From Dyella mobilis (GTDB lineage: Bacteria; Pseudomonadota; Gammaproteobacteria; Xanthomonadales; Rhodanobacteraceae): a stretch of DNA of 64,000 bases. The stretch spans positions 62,001 through 126,000 of the forward strand of contig NZ_JADIKF010000037.1 of the NCBI RefSeq assembly GCF_016904945.1, written 5' to 3'. The notes under the pieces were generated by a model. It did not search any database. It was not told the origin of the DNA and saw only the letters and a list, made by a program, of their open reading frames with translations. Below are positions 20,366-30,001 of the stretch, piece by piece (positions within the stretch are counted from its first letter, which is position 1; the number at the start of each line of letters is the position of its first letter). A program made the translations under genes and the position numbers.

Positions 20366-21058
20366 ATGATCGACCTGTATTTTGCCGCCACCCCCAACGG
20401 CCTGAAGGCCCGGCTGTTCCTGGAGGAGGCGCAACTGCCCTATCGCCCGATCACGGTGAGCCTGAGCAAAGGGGAGCAGTTCAAGCCCGAGTTTCTGGCT
20501 ATTTCGCCGAACAACAAGATCCCGGCCATCGTCGACCACGCGCCGGCCGATGGCGGCGCGCCGATAACGATGTTCGAGTCCGGCGCGATCATGCTTTATC
20601 TGGCCGAGAAAAGCGGCCGCCTAATCCCGACCGACCTGCGCGGCCGCACCGAAGTGCTGCAATGGCTGTTCTGGCAGATGTCGGGACTGGGTCCGATGGC
20701 CGGGCAGATCGGCCATTTCAATGTGTACGCCCCGGAAAAGGTGCCGTACGCGATCGACCGCTACACGCGCGAAACGAGCCGGCTCTATGGCGTGCTCAAC
20801 CAGCGCCTGGCCGATCGCCGGTTCATTGCCGGGGAATTCTCCATCGCCGATATCGCCTGCTATCCGTGGATCGTGCCGCACCGGGCGCACGGGCAAAACC
20901 TGGACGCGTTCCCGCATCTGCAACGCTGGTTCGAAGCCATGGCGGCGCGCCCGGCTACCCTACGCACCTATGAAGGCGTGGAGAACGTCTACGCGCCGAA
21001 ACATTCGTCCCTCTCGGAAGAAGAACGCCGCGTGCTGTTCGGCCAGGGCGCGCGCTGA
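20366..21058 (+). CDS. Glutathione S-transferase (Nu-class/YfcG-YghU-like)
   Basis: 230 residues. N-terminal thioredoxin fold begins MIDLYFAATPNGLKA; the TPNG motif with Asn11 is typical of Nu-class enzymes that use an Asn/Thr rather than Tyr or Ser. NNKIPAIVD gives the cis-proline and FESGAIMLYL the gamma-glutamyl contact (ES). The C-terminal helical domain contains FIAGEFSIADIACYPW. Nu-class members show disulfide reductase activity with glutathione. It is divergent from the MocR gene; gagg lies 8 bases before the ATG. Confidence 0.9.
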   Translation: MIDLYFAATPNGLKARLFLEEAQLPYRPITVSLSKGEQFKPEFLAISPNNKIPAIVDHAPADGGAPITMFESGAIMLYLAEKSGRLIPTDLRGRTEVLQWLFWQMSGLGPMAGQIGHFNVYAPEKVPYAIDRYTRETSRLYGVLNQRLADRRFIAGEFSIADIACYPWIVPHRAHGQNLDAFPHLQRWFEAMAARPATLRTYEGVENVYAPKHSSLSEEERRVLFGQGAR

Positions 21059-21131
21059 GGCACGCATTGCTGACAGGTTCTGACACGGCCCGGATCTATC
21101 TTCGTTCATCCCCACTTTTGAGCACATCGAC

Positions 21132-22043
21132 GTGAAAAAGTCCGACCTCGCCGTCTTGCTGTTGCTGGGAGCCCTGTGGGGCGCCTCGTTCCTGTTCATG
21201 CGCATGGGCGCGGGCCAGTTCGGCAGCATGGCATTGGCCGGCATGCGCGCGATCGGCGCGGCGATCTGCTCGCTGCCGTTGCTGGCCTCGCGCAAACGCA
21301 TCGCCGAATTGCGGGCGAACTGGTGGCCGGTCACTTTGATCGGACTGAGCAATTCCGCCCTGCCGTTTGTGCTGTTCTCGTACGCCGCGCAGAGCCTGCC
21401 TTCCGGCCTTTCGGCGATCTTCGACGCCATCGCTCCGTTGCTGGTGGCCGCATCCGGCTGGCTGTGGCTGGGCGAGAAGCTCGACGCTTCGCGCGCCAGC
21501 GGCCTGGTGATCGGATTGACCGGCGTGGTGTGGCTGATCGGCGGCAGCATGGGCTTCGGACACGGCGGCTCATCGACCGGCTGGGCGATGGCGGCCTGCG
21601 TCGGCGCGAATGTCTGCTACACCTTCGGCGCGCATTACAGCCAACGCCGCATGCGCACCGTGACGCCGCTGACCGTGGCAATCGGCAGCCAGTTCGCCGC
21701 CGCGGCAATGCTGCTGCCTTTCACCATCTGGATGTGGCCCGCGAAGATGCCGGGCATGCCATCGTGGGTGGCGATGTTCGGGCTGGCTGCGGGCTGCACG
21801 TCGCTGGCCTATGTATTGTTCTACCGCCTGCTTGCGCGCGTCGGTTCGGCAACGGCCATGGCGGTGCTGTATCTGATTCCGGTCTTCGGCGTGATCTGGG
21901 GCGCGGCGTTCCTGCGCGAGTCGGTCACGCTGGCGATGGCCGGCGGCTGCGCGGTGATTCTGCTCGGCGTGGCGCTGACCACCGGCATGCTGCGTCCGCG
22001 TGGTGTAACCCGGAACTGGGGTTCCATCGAAGAAGTCCCATGA
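21132..22043 (+). CDS. DMT-superfamily transporter (two EamA domains)
   Basis: 303 residues with about ten membrane helices in two EamA repeats (GALWGASFLFMRMGAGQFG near the N-terminus; SATAMAVLYLIPVFGVIWGAAFL near the end). Probably a metabolite exporter; the substrate cannot be told. GTG start at 21132. It follows the GST gene by 73 bases and may share its transcript. Confidence 0.87.
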   Translation: MKKSDLAVLLLLGALWGASFLFMRMGAGQFGSMALAGMRAIGAAICSLPLLASRKRIAELRANWWPVTLIGLSNSALPFVLFSYAAQSLPSGLSAIFDAIAPLLVAASGWLWLGEKLDASRASGLVIGLTGVVWLIGGSMGFGHGGSSTGWAMAACVGANVCYTFGAHYSQRRMRTVTPLTVAIGSQFAAAAMLLPFTIWMWPAKMPGMPSWVAMFGLAAGCTSLAYVLFYRLLARVGSATAMAVLYLIPVFGVIWGAAFLRESVTLAMAGGCAVILLGVALTTGMLRPRGVTRNWGSIEEVP

Positions 22044-22113
22044 GGGCCCCGTCACCGACTGGGCCATAATCCTGTCATTCGCGCCAACACGCGACCCCAA
22101 TGCTGGAGCTGGA

Positions 22114-24279
22114 ATGCGTTCGCTTCGTTTCGGCGGCATCGCCGCCCACGTACTGATCCTGATCACCCTGCTGCTTGGCACGTCGGCGGCCTGGGCGCAG
22201 GACGATACCGACAACCTGCTGCCGGTGACGGAAGCCTACAAACTCAGCGCGGACAGCAGCACGCCCGGCATCGTGAAGCTGCACTGGACCATCGCCCAGG
22301 ACTACTACCTCTATCGCGGCCGCATGGACTTCAAGGGCGGCGACGGCGTAACGCTCGGCACCGCACAACTGCCCGACGGCGAAAAGCACAACGATCCGTA
22401 TCTGGGCCCGGTGGAGACCTATCACCACGGCGTAGACGCCACCATTCCGTACACGCTGGCGCCCGGCACCACCAAGCTCACGCTCAGCGTTCGCTACCAG
22501 GGCTGCCACGAAACCGAGCCGAAGATCTGCTACCCGCCGCATACCGAACAGCTCGACCTGCCCATTCCCGCAGCGGCCGGCCCGACCAACAAACTGAACT
22601 CGCTATTCAATTCGCGCCCGTCCGCGTTGGCCGGCAGCAACGACGCGCCTTTGCCGGCCGAGCAGGCTTTCCAGTTCAGCGCCATCGCCCAGGACGCTCA
22701 GCATTTGCTGCTGCGCTGGTCGATGCCCAAGGGTTATTACCTGTATCGCGACCAGACCACTCTGTCGCTGAAAGATGCACCGCAGCTGTCGCTCACGCCG
22801 GCCTGGCCGGCGGGGGTCGCGCACAAAGATGCGCACTTTGGCGACACCACCGTGTATTTCGACGAAGTGGATGTACCGGTGACGGTGAAGGGCGATGCAT
22901 CGGCCCTCAAATCGCTGACGCTGCTGGCCAGCTTCCAGGGTTGCCAGGACGGCGGCCTGTGTTATCCGCTGATGACCCGCGCGGTGACCGTTGATCTTGC
23001 GGCCACCGGAAGCACGGCAACCGGCCAGACCGTGCAAGGCCCGGCTCCGGAAATGCCGCCTGCCGGCGCCCAGGCCGACTCGCTGAAAATCGGTTTCCTG
23101 TACGCGCTGCTGCTCGCCTTCGGCGGCGGCCTGGTGCTCAACCTGATGCCGTGCGTGCTGCCGGTGCTGTCGATCAAGGCGATTGGCCTGCTGGAAAGCG
23201 GCGAAAATCCCCGGCGGCTGCGCACCCATGCACTGATGTATACCGCCGGCGTCTTGCTCAGCTTCATCGCACTGGGCCTGATCGTGATTGCACTGAAAAC
23301 CGCCTGGGGCGCGCATCTGCAAAATCCGCTGGTGGTGGCCGTGCTCTCGCTGGTGATGCTGGCGGTCGCGCTGTCGCTGTCGGGCGTGGTGCAATTCGGT
23401 GCTTCGCTGGGCAATACCGGCAACTCGCTTGCCAGCCGCTCCGGGCCGGCGGGCGACTTCTTTACCGGCGTACTGGCCGTGGTGGTGGCCAGCCCGTGTA
23501 CCGCCCCTTTCATGGGCACCGCGCTGGCGTACGCCTTCGTTGCGCCGACCTTGAGCGCCATGCTGATTTTCGTAGCGCTGGGCCTTGGGCTGGCGTTGCC
23601 CTTCCTGGCGATGGGATTCGTGCCGGCGCTGTCGCGGTTGTTGCCGCGTCCCGGCCGCTGGATGGAAACGCTGAAGGAAGTGCTCGCCTTCCCGATGTAT
23701 CTCACTGCCGCATGGCTGGCCTGGGTGCTGGCCCACCAGCGCGGCGCCGACGCCGTGGGACTGCTGCTGGTCGCCGCCGTGCTGCTGGCGATGACACTGT
23801 GGTGGCTGGAGCGCAGCCGCGGGCGTGGTGCCTTGAGCAACGTCCTGGTCGCACTGCTCGCCCTGATCACGCTGGCCCCGCTGTATTACCTCGCGACATT
23901 GCCGGCAGCGGCACAAGCTGCCGACAACACCGGCAATACCGTGGCCTACTCGCCGCAAAAGCTGGCCGAGCTGCGCAAAGCCGGTACGCCAGTGTTTGTC
24001 GACATGACCGCCGACTGGTGCGTGACCTGCAAGGCCAACGAACACGCCGTACTCAGCGGCGACGCCTTCCAGGCCCTGCTCAAGCGCACCGGCACCGTCT
24101 ATATGAAAGGCGACTGGACCGACGTAAATCCCACCATCTCCGCTTTCCTGCAGGAGTACCACTCGCCGGGAGTCCCCCTGTACGTGGTGTTCCCCAGGAA
24201 CGGAGGGCCTGGGCGCCAGTTGCCGACGGTGCTGACCTCATCGCTGGTGGAACAGGCGCTCACCGAGGCGTCCAAGTGA
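22114..24279 (+). CDS. dsbD: Protein-disulfide reductase DsbD with two N-terminal alpha-type domains
   Basis: Moves electrons from cytoplasmic thioredoxin across the membrane to periplasmic thiol proteins. 721 residues: signal peptide (AAWAQ), alpha-type domain 1 (~32-150, C131/C139), alpha-type domain 2 (~185-295, C277/C283), membrane part ~325-600 with the reactive cysteines C347 (LMPCVLP) and C462 (SPCTAP), and a C-terminal thioredoxin domain with WCVTCK (C636/C639). E. coli DsbD has one alpha domain and 565 residues, so the duplicated input domain is unusual. A TlpA-like thioredoxin follows after 16 bases, a likely client. Confidence 0.93.
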   Translation: MRSLRFGGIAAHVLILITLLLGTSAAWAQDDTDNLLPVTEAYKLSADSSTPGIVKLHWTIAQDYYLYRGRMDFKGGDGVTLGTAQLPDGEKHNDPYLGPVETYHHGVDATIPYTLAPGTTKLTLSVRYQGCHETEPKICYPPHTEQLDLPIPAAAGPTNKLNSLFNSRPSALAGSNDAPLPAEQAFQFSAIAQDAQHLLLRWSMPKGYYLYRDQTTLSLKDAPQLSLTPAWPAGVAHKDAHFGDTTVYFDEVDVPVTVKGDASALKSLTLLASFQGCQDGGLCYPLMTRAVTVDLAATGSTATGQTVQGPAPEMPPAGAQADSLKIGFLYALLLAFGGGLVLNLMPCVLPVLSIKAIGLLESGENPRRLRTHALMYTAGVLLSFIALGLIVIALKTAWGAHLQNPLVVAVLSLVMLAVALSLSGVVQFGASLGNTGNSLASRSGPAGDFFTGVLAVVVASPCTAPFMGTALAYAFVAPTLSAMLIFVALGLGLALPFLAMGFVPALSRLLPRPGRWMETLKEVLAFPMYLTAAWLAWVLAHQRGADAVGLLLVAAVLLAMTLWWLERSRGRGALSNVLVALLALITLAPLYYLATLPAAAQAADNTGNTVAYSPQKLAELRKAGTPVFVDMTADWCVTCKANEHAVLSGDAFQALLKRTGTVYMKGDWTDVNPTISAFLQEYHSPGVPLYVVFPRNGGPGRQLPTVLTSSLVEQALTEASK

Positions 24280-24295
24280 TGGCAGCGAGGCAAGC

Positions 24296-24841
24296 GTGCT
24301 GAGCCGGGACAATTTGCTGATCGTAGGCCTCGCCGTGCTGGCCGCTGCCGGTGGCGGCTGGCTGGAACACCAAAGTCGTACGGCACACTCATCCAACCAG
24401 GTCCAAGCGCTGAACGTCGGCGATCTCCGCCCAAACCTGGTCTTGCCGGACCTTGATGGCAAGCAGCATTCCTTGTCGGATTTCCGCGGCAAGCGCGTGT
24501 TGATCAACTTCTGGGCAAGCTGGTGCGTCCCCTGTCTTGCCGAAATGCCTGCCTTGAACGCTGAGCAGCGCAAGTTCGGCGATCAGGGAGGGATTGTGCT
24601 GGGTATTGCCATGGACGAGCCTTCCCGAGTACGTGCCTTCCTGACCGCCCACCCGGTCGACTATCCCATTCTGATCGGACGAATCGACGCTCCCAGCACA
24701 TCCCTGCGCCTGGGTGATGCTGACGAAGTACTACCCTTCAGCGTATTGCTTGGCGAAGACGGACGCGTACTGGCCATCCGGCGCGGTCCGCTGAGCCCCA
24801 GCGATCTCGCCACCTGGCTTTCTCAGGCAACCGCGCTCTGA
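24296..24841 (+). CDS. TlpA-family membrane-anchored thiol:disulfide reductase
   Basis: 181 residues: an N-terminal membrane anchor ([16 protein letters not shown]), then a TlpA/redoxin domain with redox site [12 protein letters not shown] and a [12 protein letters not shown] stretch that holds the family-typical region after the cis-Pro. GTG start at 24296 with gagg 5 bases before it. Placed 16 bases after dsbD, so DsbD probably keeps it reduced. Possible jobs are cytochrome c maturation or protection of periplasmic cysteines. Confidence 0.88.
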   Translation: MLSRDNLLIVGLAVLAAAGGGWLEHQSRTAHSSNQVQALNVGDLRPNLVLPDLDGKQHSLSDFRGKRVLINFWASWCVPCLAEMPALNAEQRKFGDQGGIVLGIAMDEPSRVRAFLTAHPVDYPILIGRIDAPSTSLRLGDADEVLPFSVLLGEDGRVLAIRRGPLSPSDLATWLSQATAL

Positions 24842-24989
24842 CGCGGTTTCCGGACGCCATACGTCGACGCACGTTCCATCTCTCACTTCTCCTTCAAACA
24901 TCGCCGAACTGCGTCGAACTGGACAACATCCCCGGTACCGAGCACACTGCGCGCATTCCGAGGCGCCCGGGGGCGGCCAGGAGCCTGTC

Positions 24990-25442
24990 ATGGCAAAGCT
25001 GCTGGTCCTGCATGGACCCAATCTCAACCTGCTCGGTGTACGCGAACCGGATATCTACGGCCGGGAGACCCTCGCCGATATCAACAGCCGGCTGGCACAG
25101 CGTGCACAGGCGGCGGGTCACGAACTGGATTGGTACCAATCCAATGCCGAGCACGAGCTGATCGGACGCATTCACCAGGCCCGCGACGAGCAGGTGGCCT
25201 ACATCCTGATCAATCCCGGCGCCTTCACCCACACCAGCGTTGCCCTGCGCGATGCGCTGGCCGCCGTGGCGATCCCGTTTATCGAGGTGCACATGAGCAA
25301 CGTGCATGCTCGCGAGCCGTTCCGGCGCCATTCCTATCTGTCCGACCTGGCCACAGGCGTGATCTGCGGCTTCGGCAGCAACAGCTATCGCCTGGGCCTG
25401 GACGCGGCCCTGGCCAAACTTGAACCGAAGCCTGCCGGTTAG
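24990..25442 (+). CDS. aroQ: 3-dehydroquinate dehydratase, type II
   Basis: Third step of the shikimate pathway. 150 residues, the standard dodecameric type II enzyme. Motifs: [18 protein letters not shown] with the catalytic Tyr23, [10 protein letters not shown] (substrate loop) and [18 protein letters not shown] with the catalytic His101. It precedes accB by 70 bases, as in many gammaproteobacteria. Confidence 0.97.
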   Translation: MAKLLVLHGPNLNLLGVREPDIYGRETLADINSRLAQRAQAAGHELDWYQSNAEHELIGRIHQARDEQVAYILINPGAFTHTSVALRDALAAVAIPFIEVHMSNVHAREPFRRHSYLSDLATGVICGFGSNSYRLGLDAALAKLEPKPAG

Positions 25443-25512
25443 CGCTCAATACCCCTTTCTTTCACTTTTCGGCCACCAAGCTGTGGCCCCAGACCCTGAG
25501 AAGGCAAGACCT

Positions 25513-25971
25513 ATGGATCTGCGCAAGATCAAAAAACTGATCGACCTGCTCGAGGAGTCCAACCTCGCCGAACTGGAAATCAAAGAAGGCGAGGAAGTCG
25601 TCCGTCTGTCGCGCGTTCCCAAGGGCAGCATTGCCGTCGCCCCTGCGCCGATCGCCATGCACGCGCCAGCTCCGGTGATGGCCGCTCCTGCACCGGTGGC
25701 GGCGCCTGCCGCGGAAGCCGCCAGCAGCCTGCCGGCCGGCCACGTGGTCAAGGCGCCGATGGTCGGCACCTTCTACGCCTCGGCCAGCCCCGGCGCCGCT
25801 GCCTTTGTGAAGGTCGGCCAACAAGTGAAGGCCGGCGAGACGCTGGGCATCATCGAAGCGATGAAGATGTTCAACCAGATCGAAGCCGATGTCGGCGGCA
25901 CCGTGCAAGCCATCCTGATCGACAATGGCCAGCCCGTGGAATTCGACCAGCCGATGTTCGTGATCGCCTGA
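25513..25971 (+). CDS. accB: Biotin carboxyl carrier protein of acetyl-CoA carboxylase
   Basis: Carries carboxybiotin between AccC and the carboxyltransferase in the first step of fatty acid synthesis. 152 residues: N-terminal [20 protein letters not shown], a flexible linker rich in Ala and Pro (about residues 45-85), and the biotinyl domain with the EAMKMFN motif, K118 being biotinylated. The ATG at 25513 is the AccB start; the reading from 25420 overlaps aroQ and adds unrelated residues. accC follows 13 bases later. Confidence 0.97.
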   Translation: MDLRKIKKLIDLLEESNLAELEIKEGEEVVRLSRVPKGSIAVAPAPIAMHAPAPVMAAPAPVAAPAAEAASSLPAGHVVKAPMVGTFYASASPGAAAFVKVGQQVKAGETLGIIEAMKMFNQIEADVGGTVQAILIDNGQPVEFDQPMFVIA

Positions 25972-25984
25972 CGGCCTGACGACT

Positions 25985-27358
25985 ATGCAGAAACTTGAAA
26001 AGGTCGTCATCGCCAATCGCGGCGAAATCGCGTTGCGCATCCTGCGTGCGTGCAACAGCCTCGGTATCAAGACCGTGGCGGTGCATTCCACTGCCGATCG
26101 CAATCTCAAGCACGTAGGGCTTGCGGATGAAGCCATCTGCATCGGCCCCGCGCCGTCGGTCGACAGTTATCTCAATATTCCGCGCATCATCGCCGCCGCG
26201 GAAATTACCGATGCCAACGCGATTCATCCGGGCTACGGCTTCCTCGCCGAGCGCGCGGACTTCGCCGAGCAGGTGGAGCAGTCGGGTTTCATCTTCATCG
26301 GCCCGACCGCCGACGTGATCCGCATGATGGGCGACAAGGTCGAAGCGATCCGCGCGATGAAGTCGGCAGGCGTTCCGTGCGTGCCAGGCTCCGGCGGCCC
26401 GCTCGGCGACAACGTCGAAGACAACATACGCATTGCCCGCGAAATCGGCTATCCGGTGATCATCAAGGCATCCGGCGGCGGCGGCGGTCGCGGCATGCGC
26501 GTGGTGCGCACCGAGGCGCATCTGGGCAATGCCATCACCATGACCAAGCAGGAGGCCAAGGCGGCCTTCGGCAACGATCAGGTGTACATGGAGAAATTCC
26601 TGGAGAACCCGCGCCACGTGGAAATCCAGGTGCTCGCCGACGGCCAGGGCAACGCCATCCATCTGGGTGAACGCGATTGCTCCATGCAGCGCCGCCACCA
26701 GAAGGTGGTGGAAGAAGCGCCGGCCCCTGGCGTCACGCCGGAATTGCGTGCGCAGATCGGCAAGGTGTGCGTGGATGCCTGCCTGCGCATCGGCTATCGC
26801 GGTGCCGGCACGTTCGAATTCCTGTTCGAGAACGGCCAGTTCTACTTCATCGAAATGAACACGCGCATCCAGGTGGAACATCCGGTGACGGAATTGATCA
26901 CCGGCGTGGACCTGGTGCGCGAGCAGTTGCTGATCGCCGCCGGCGAAAAGCTGTCGATCCGACAGGACGACATCAAGATCCACGGCCACGCGATCGAATG
27001 CCGCATCAATGCCGAAGATCCGGACACCTTCATGCCTTCGCCGGGCACGGTGAAGCGCTTCGAAGCACCGGGCGGCCCCGGCGTGCGCGTGGATACGCAT
27101 CTGTACGACGGCTACCGGATTCCGCCGAACTACGACTCGATGATCGGCAAGCTGATCGTGCACGGTCCCGACCGCGAAACCGCGATTGCGCGCATGCGCC
27201 TCGCGCTGGCCGAAACGGTGATCGAAGGCGTGAAGTGCAACATCCCGCTGCAGCAGCGCATCATGTCCGACGTGGGCTTCCAGCAAGGTGGACAGAACAT
27301 CCATTACCTGGAAAAGCGCATGGCGGAGCACAAGGAACATCCGCACAGCGGGCATTGA
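25985..27358 (+). CDS. accC: Biotin carboxylase subunit of acetyl-CoA carboxylase
   Basis: ATP-dependent carboxylation of the biotin on AccB. 457 residues, full length. Motifs: [17 protein letters not shown] at the start, [14 protein letters not shown], the ATP-grasp glycine loop ([12 protein letters not shown]), [12 protein letters not shown], and the catalytic region [16 protein letters not shown]. The C-terminus carries a short histidine-rich extension ([10 protein letters not shown]). Confidence 0.98.
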   Translation: MQKLEKVVIANRGEIALRILRACNSLGIKTVAVHSTADRNLKHVGLADEAICIGPAPSVDSYLNIPRIIAAAEITDANAIHPGYGFLAERADFAEQVEQSGFIFIGPTADVIRMMGDKVEAIRAMKSAGVPCVPGSGGPLGDNVEDNIRIAREIGYPVIIKASGGGGGRGMRVVRTEAHLGNAITMTKQEAKAAFGNDQVYMEKFLENPRHVEIQVLADGQGNAIHLGERDCSMQRRHQKVVEEAPAPGVTPELRAQIGKVCVDACLRIGYRGAGTFEFLFENGQFYFIEMNTRIQVEHPVTELITGVDLVREQLLIAAGEKLSIRQDDIKIHGHAIECRINAEDPDTFMPSPGTVKRFEAPGGPGVRVDTHLYDGYRIPPNYDSMIGKLIVHGPDRETAIARMRLALAETVIEGVKCNIPLQQRIMSDVGFQQGGQNIHYLEKRMAEHKEHPHSGH

Positions 27359-27384
27359 ACAACGCGCATGTCGCGTTCGCCTCC

Positions 27385-27511
27385 CCTCCCCCTCGGGGGA
27401 GGATCGAGGCGAGGGGTTATCCTTGCCCGGCCCTGCCATCGAAGCACGCTGCCAGTGACTTCCATCGCAAGATTGGCCCCTCACCCTACCCTCTCTCCGG
27501 AAGGGAGAGGG
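27385..27511. repeat. Two REP-like GC-rich palindromes between accC and prmA
   Basis: Palindrome 1: cctccccc (27385-27392) with gggggagg (27395-27402). Palindrome 2: ccctctc (27489-27495) with gagaggg (27505-27511). Both belong to the ccctctcc/gggagaggg family that recurs at 28549 and at 62470. They fill most of the 193-base gap between the two genes and may protect or end the accBC transcript. Confidence 0.7.
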
Positions 27512-27551
27512 AAAATCACGATGCTCCCTGGACCTCTGCTACGGACTCACG

Positions 27552-28451
27552 ATGCCCTGGCTCGAACTCACCCTGATCGTCCGCGCCGAACAACAGCCGC
27601 GCGTGGAAGAAGCGCTGGACGACCTGGGCGCGCTGTCCATCACGCTGCAAGATGCCGATGCCGAAACGCCTGACGAACAGGCGATCTTCGAGCCCGGCGT
27701 AGGCGAACTGCCGCTGTGGCCCACCATCACCCTGAACGCCCTGTTCGACGCCGACAGCGACCGTCGCGGCCTGACCGAAGCGCTGGGCGAACTGCTGCCC
27801 TGGCTGGAGCCCGATCAACTCAGCTATCGCGATGTCGAGGACGAAGACTGGGAGCGCGCCTGGATGGACCAGTTCAAGCCGATGCCATTCGGGCGCCGGC
27901 TGTGGATCTACCCATGGAACATCGAACCGCCGCAGGACGACAGCGTCATCGTACGACTGGACCCGGGCCTGGCTTTCGGCAGCGGCACACACCCCACCAC
28001 GGCGTTGTGCCTGGAATGGCTCGATAGCCTGGATATCGTCGGCAAGCGCGTGATCGACTATGGCTGCGGCTCGGGCATTCTCGCCATCGCCGCACTCAAG
28101 CTCGGCGCAGCTTCGGCGGTTGGCGTGGACAACGATCCGCAGGCGCTGACCGCCTCCTCGGACAATGCCGAGCGCAACGACGTGGCCGACCGGCTGGCGC
28201 TGTTTCTACCTGAAGACTTCGCCGGCGAGCCCGCTGACGTGTTCGTTGCCAACATTCTCGCCGGCCCGCTGGGAGAACTTGCTCCCACTTTCGCCGCGGC
28301 GGCGAAACCCGGCGCCCCCTTTGCCATCTCGGGTATCCTGCGGGGCCAGCAAGACGAACTGGTGGCTCGTTATGGCGAATGGTTCGATGCGTTGCGCGTG
28401 GACACGCGCGAAGATTGGGTACGCATCAGCGGATGTCGCCGCGTCGCCTGA
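27552..28451 (+). CDS. prmA: Ribosomal protein L11 methyltransferase
   Basis: Trimethylates L11 at lysines and the N-terminus with S-adenosylmethionine. 299 residues. N-terminal L11-binding domain (MPWLELTLIVRAEQQPRVEEAL), then the methyltransferase domain: RLDPGLAFGSGTHPTT, motif I VIDYGCGSGILAIAALKLGA, VGVDNDPQAL and NILAGPL. It is preceded by the REP-like palindromes and followed by the DUF3426 gene in the order common in Xanthomonadales. Confidence 0.96.
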   Translation: MPWLELTLIVRAEQQPRVEEALDDLGALSITLQDADAETPDEQAIFEPGVGELPLWPTITLNALFDADSDRRGLTEALGELLPWLEPDQLSYRDVEDEDWERAWMDQFKPMPFGRRLWIYPWNIEPPQDDSVIVRLDPGLAFGSGTHPTTALCLEWLDSLDIVGKRVIDYGCGSGILAIAALKLGAASAVGVDNDPQALTASSDNAERNDVADRLALFLPEDFAGEPADVFVANILAGPLGELAPTFAAAAKPGAPFAISGILRGQQDELVARYGEWFDALRVDTREDWVRISGCRRVA

Positions 28452-28548
28452 CCCCACCGGATCGGTGTGACGGGACAATCTTGCGCGAACGGTGATTCGA
28501 AGTACGCTTCGAACCGGCGCAACGCAAGCCCCGCCCTCTCACCTCAAC

Positions 28549-28570
28549 CCTCTCCTCCAAAAGGGAGAGG
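28549..28570. repeat. REP-like palindrome
   Basis: cctctcc (28549-28555), 8-base loop, ggagagg (28564-28570), in the gap between prmA and the DUF3426 gene. Same family as the units at 27385-27511 and 62470-62492. Confidence 0.65.
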
Positions 28571-28599
28571 AGGCGAACAAAAAAAGCCATACTCAAGCA

Positions 28600-29403
28600 A
28601 TGTATACGCAATGCCCCGAATGCCTGTCCGTGTTCTCAGTGGACGCGCGCACCCTCGCGCAGGCACACGGCTTCGTCACCTGCGGACATTGCGGCGCAGG
28701 CTTCGATTCCATCAGCACGCTGGCCGATCAACTGCCGCCTGAGCCCTTTGCGGAACTGCCTGCGCACGAGCCTGGCGTGGAACCGCCCAAAGTGGAACTG
28801 GTGGTCTATCGCCCCCAGCCACCCGCACCGGAAGTCGCCGCACCGGAAGAAGTGCCGTCATTCGACGACGCGTTTGCCGACCTGGTCGTCACCCCCCGCT
28901 TTGCACGCGACCGCCGCGCCCAGCGCAACGACAGGCCCCGACGCTGGCCATGGGTGCTTGCGTGCGCACTTTTGCTTTCGGGCCTGACTGCACAACTGGC
29001 GTGGGCTTTGCGCGATACCTTGATTGCCGACCCCACCAGCGGCGCCGTGTTGCGCGATGTTTGCGATACGCTGCAATGCCAGCTGCCGGCGGTCCGCGAC
29101 GTCGGCAAGTTGCGCTTGTTGGCACGCGACGTGCAGACACATCCGACCGTTCCCGGCGCCCTGCTGATCAGCGCTACCTTGCGCAACGACGCGGCCTTCA
29201 GACAACCTTGGCCGGTCGTCACCATCCGCCTCTCCGACGGCAATGGAAAAGTGATCGCCATGCGCCGTCTCAACCCGGGCGAATACCTCGATGACATCGA
29301 CGCGCTGCATCGCGGCATTGCTGCCGGCGCTAGCACAGCTTTGGTTTTCGAGGTAGAGGACCCGGGGCACCAAGCCGTCGCGTTTGACCTTGGTTTTGAA
29401 TAA
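28600..29403 (+). CDS. Zinc-ribbon and DUF3426 domain membrane protein
   Basis: 267 residues. The N-terminal MJ0042-type zinc ribbon has two CxxC pairs (YTQCPECLSVFSV and FVTCGHCGAGFD). A Pro/Glu-rich linker follows, then one membrane helix near residues 125-145 (WPWVLACALLLSGLTAQLAWAL) and the DUF3426 periplasmic domain (DVCDTLQCQLP, LLISATLRNDA, RRLNPGEYLD). Function unknown. The ATG at 28600 begins exactly at the ribbon; the longer reading from 28492 would translate the REP-like palindrome. It lies between prmA and fis. Confidence 0.87.
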   Translation: MYTQCPECLSVFSVDARTLAQAHGFVTCGHCGAGFDSISTLADQLPPEPFAELPAHEPGVEPPKVELVVYRPQPPAPEVAAPEEVPSFDDAFADLVVTPRFARDRRAQRNDRPRRWPWVLACALLLSGLTAQLAWALRDTLIADPTSGAVLRDVCDTLQCQLPAVRDVGKLRLLARDVQTHPTVPGALLISATLRNDAAFRQPWPVVTIRLSDGNGKVIAMRRLNPGEYLDDIDALHRGIAAGASTALVFEVEDPGHQAVAFDLGFE

Positions 29404-29610
29404 AACGCGCTTAGTCCCTGTTCGGCTTGGCCTTGTAACTTTTCACGTGCAAAGGCTCTTAATTTTGTTCCCCGGCACGAGTACACTCGGTCCCTCGCGC
29501 TAAAGGAAAGCTCTGGTCCAGAGCGCGACTGCCGACCCGCCGCAAACGCGGTAACTGCCATAACCATGGCGACGGCCTATGCAGCCGTTGCGAAAAGTAC
29601 GCGAGGGGAA

Positions 29611-29898
29611 ATGTCCTTGAACGCCGTGAGACTGCCTGTCAACGAGGCCATGCGTGAAACCTCGTCGCAGAGCGCACTGAGTGAGTGCGTCAGCCGCACC
29701 GTGCGCCGCTATCTGGCGGACATCGGTGACACGTCGTGCGACGAAGGCCTGCACGCGCTGGTGATTCGCGAAGTCGAAGGTCCGCTGCTGCGCGAAGTGC
29801 TCGCTTTTCACGATGGCAACCAGAGCCGTGCTGCAGCCGTGCTCGGCATCAACCGCGCCACCCTGCGCAAGAAGCTCGCGGCCCACGGCCTGCTTTGA
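29611..29898 (+). CDS. fis: Fis-family DNA-binding protein
   Basis: About 95 residues, the Fis length. The C-terminal helix-turn-helix is clear: GPLLREVLAFHDGNQSRAAAVLGINRATLRKKL. Fis bends DNA and tunes rRNA, growth-phase and recombination functions. The start at 29611 (MSLNAVRLPVNEAM) sits 2 bases after gagggg, which is tight. A TTG at 29617 would have better spacing, and the longer reading from 29566 is unlike Fis. The 207 bases upstream hold no gene; A/T-rich stretches near 29430-29475 are the likely promoter. Confidence 0.92.
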   Translation: MSLNAVRLPVNEAMRETSSQSALSECVSRTVRRYLADIGDTSCDEGLHALVIREVEGPLLREVLAFHDGNQSRAAAVLGINRATLRKKLAAHGLL

Positions 29899-29922
29899 AG
29901 CAAACTCGCTTCATTCCTTTCG

Positions 29923-30000
29923 TTTAGACGTCTAAATACTCGCACGCAGCGGCACAGCCGACCGCGCTATAATGCGCGGCTTCACAGCCTTGGAAGCCGC
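29923..30000 (+). promoter_or_regulatory. purH promoter with two palindromes
   Basis: A perfect -10 box TATAAT lies at 29968-29973, predicting transcription from about 29980. Upstream is a perfect 14-base palindrome, tttagacgtctaaa (29923-29936). gcggcttc (29976-29983) pairs with gaagccgc (29993-30000), so a second dyad covers the start of transcription and ends one base before the ATG. No good -35 is seen. Confidence 0.55.
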
Positions 30001-30001
30001 C

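Noticed and set aside
25871..27484. 537-residue minus-strand frame antisense to accC
   Set aside because: Mirror of the accC codon pattern (His/Asp/Arg-rich); no start signal or domain.
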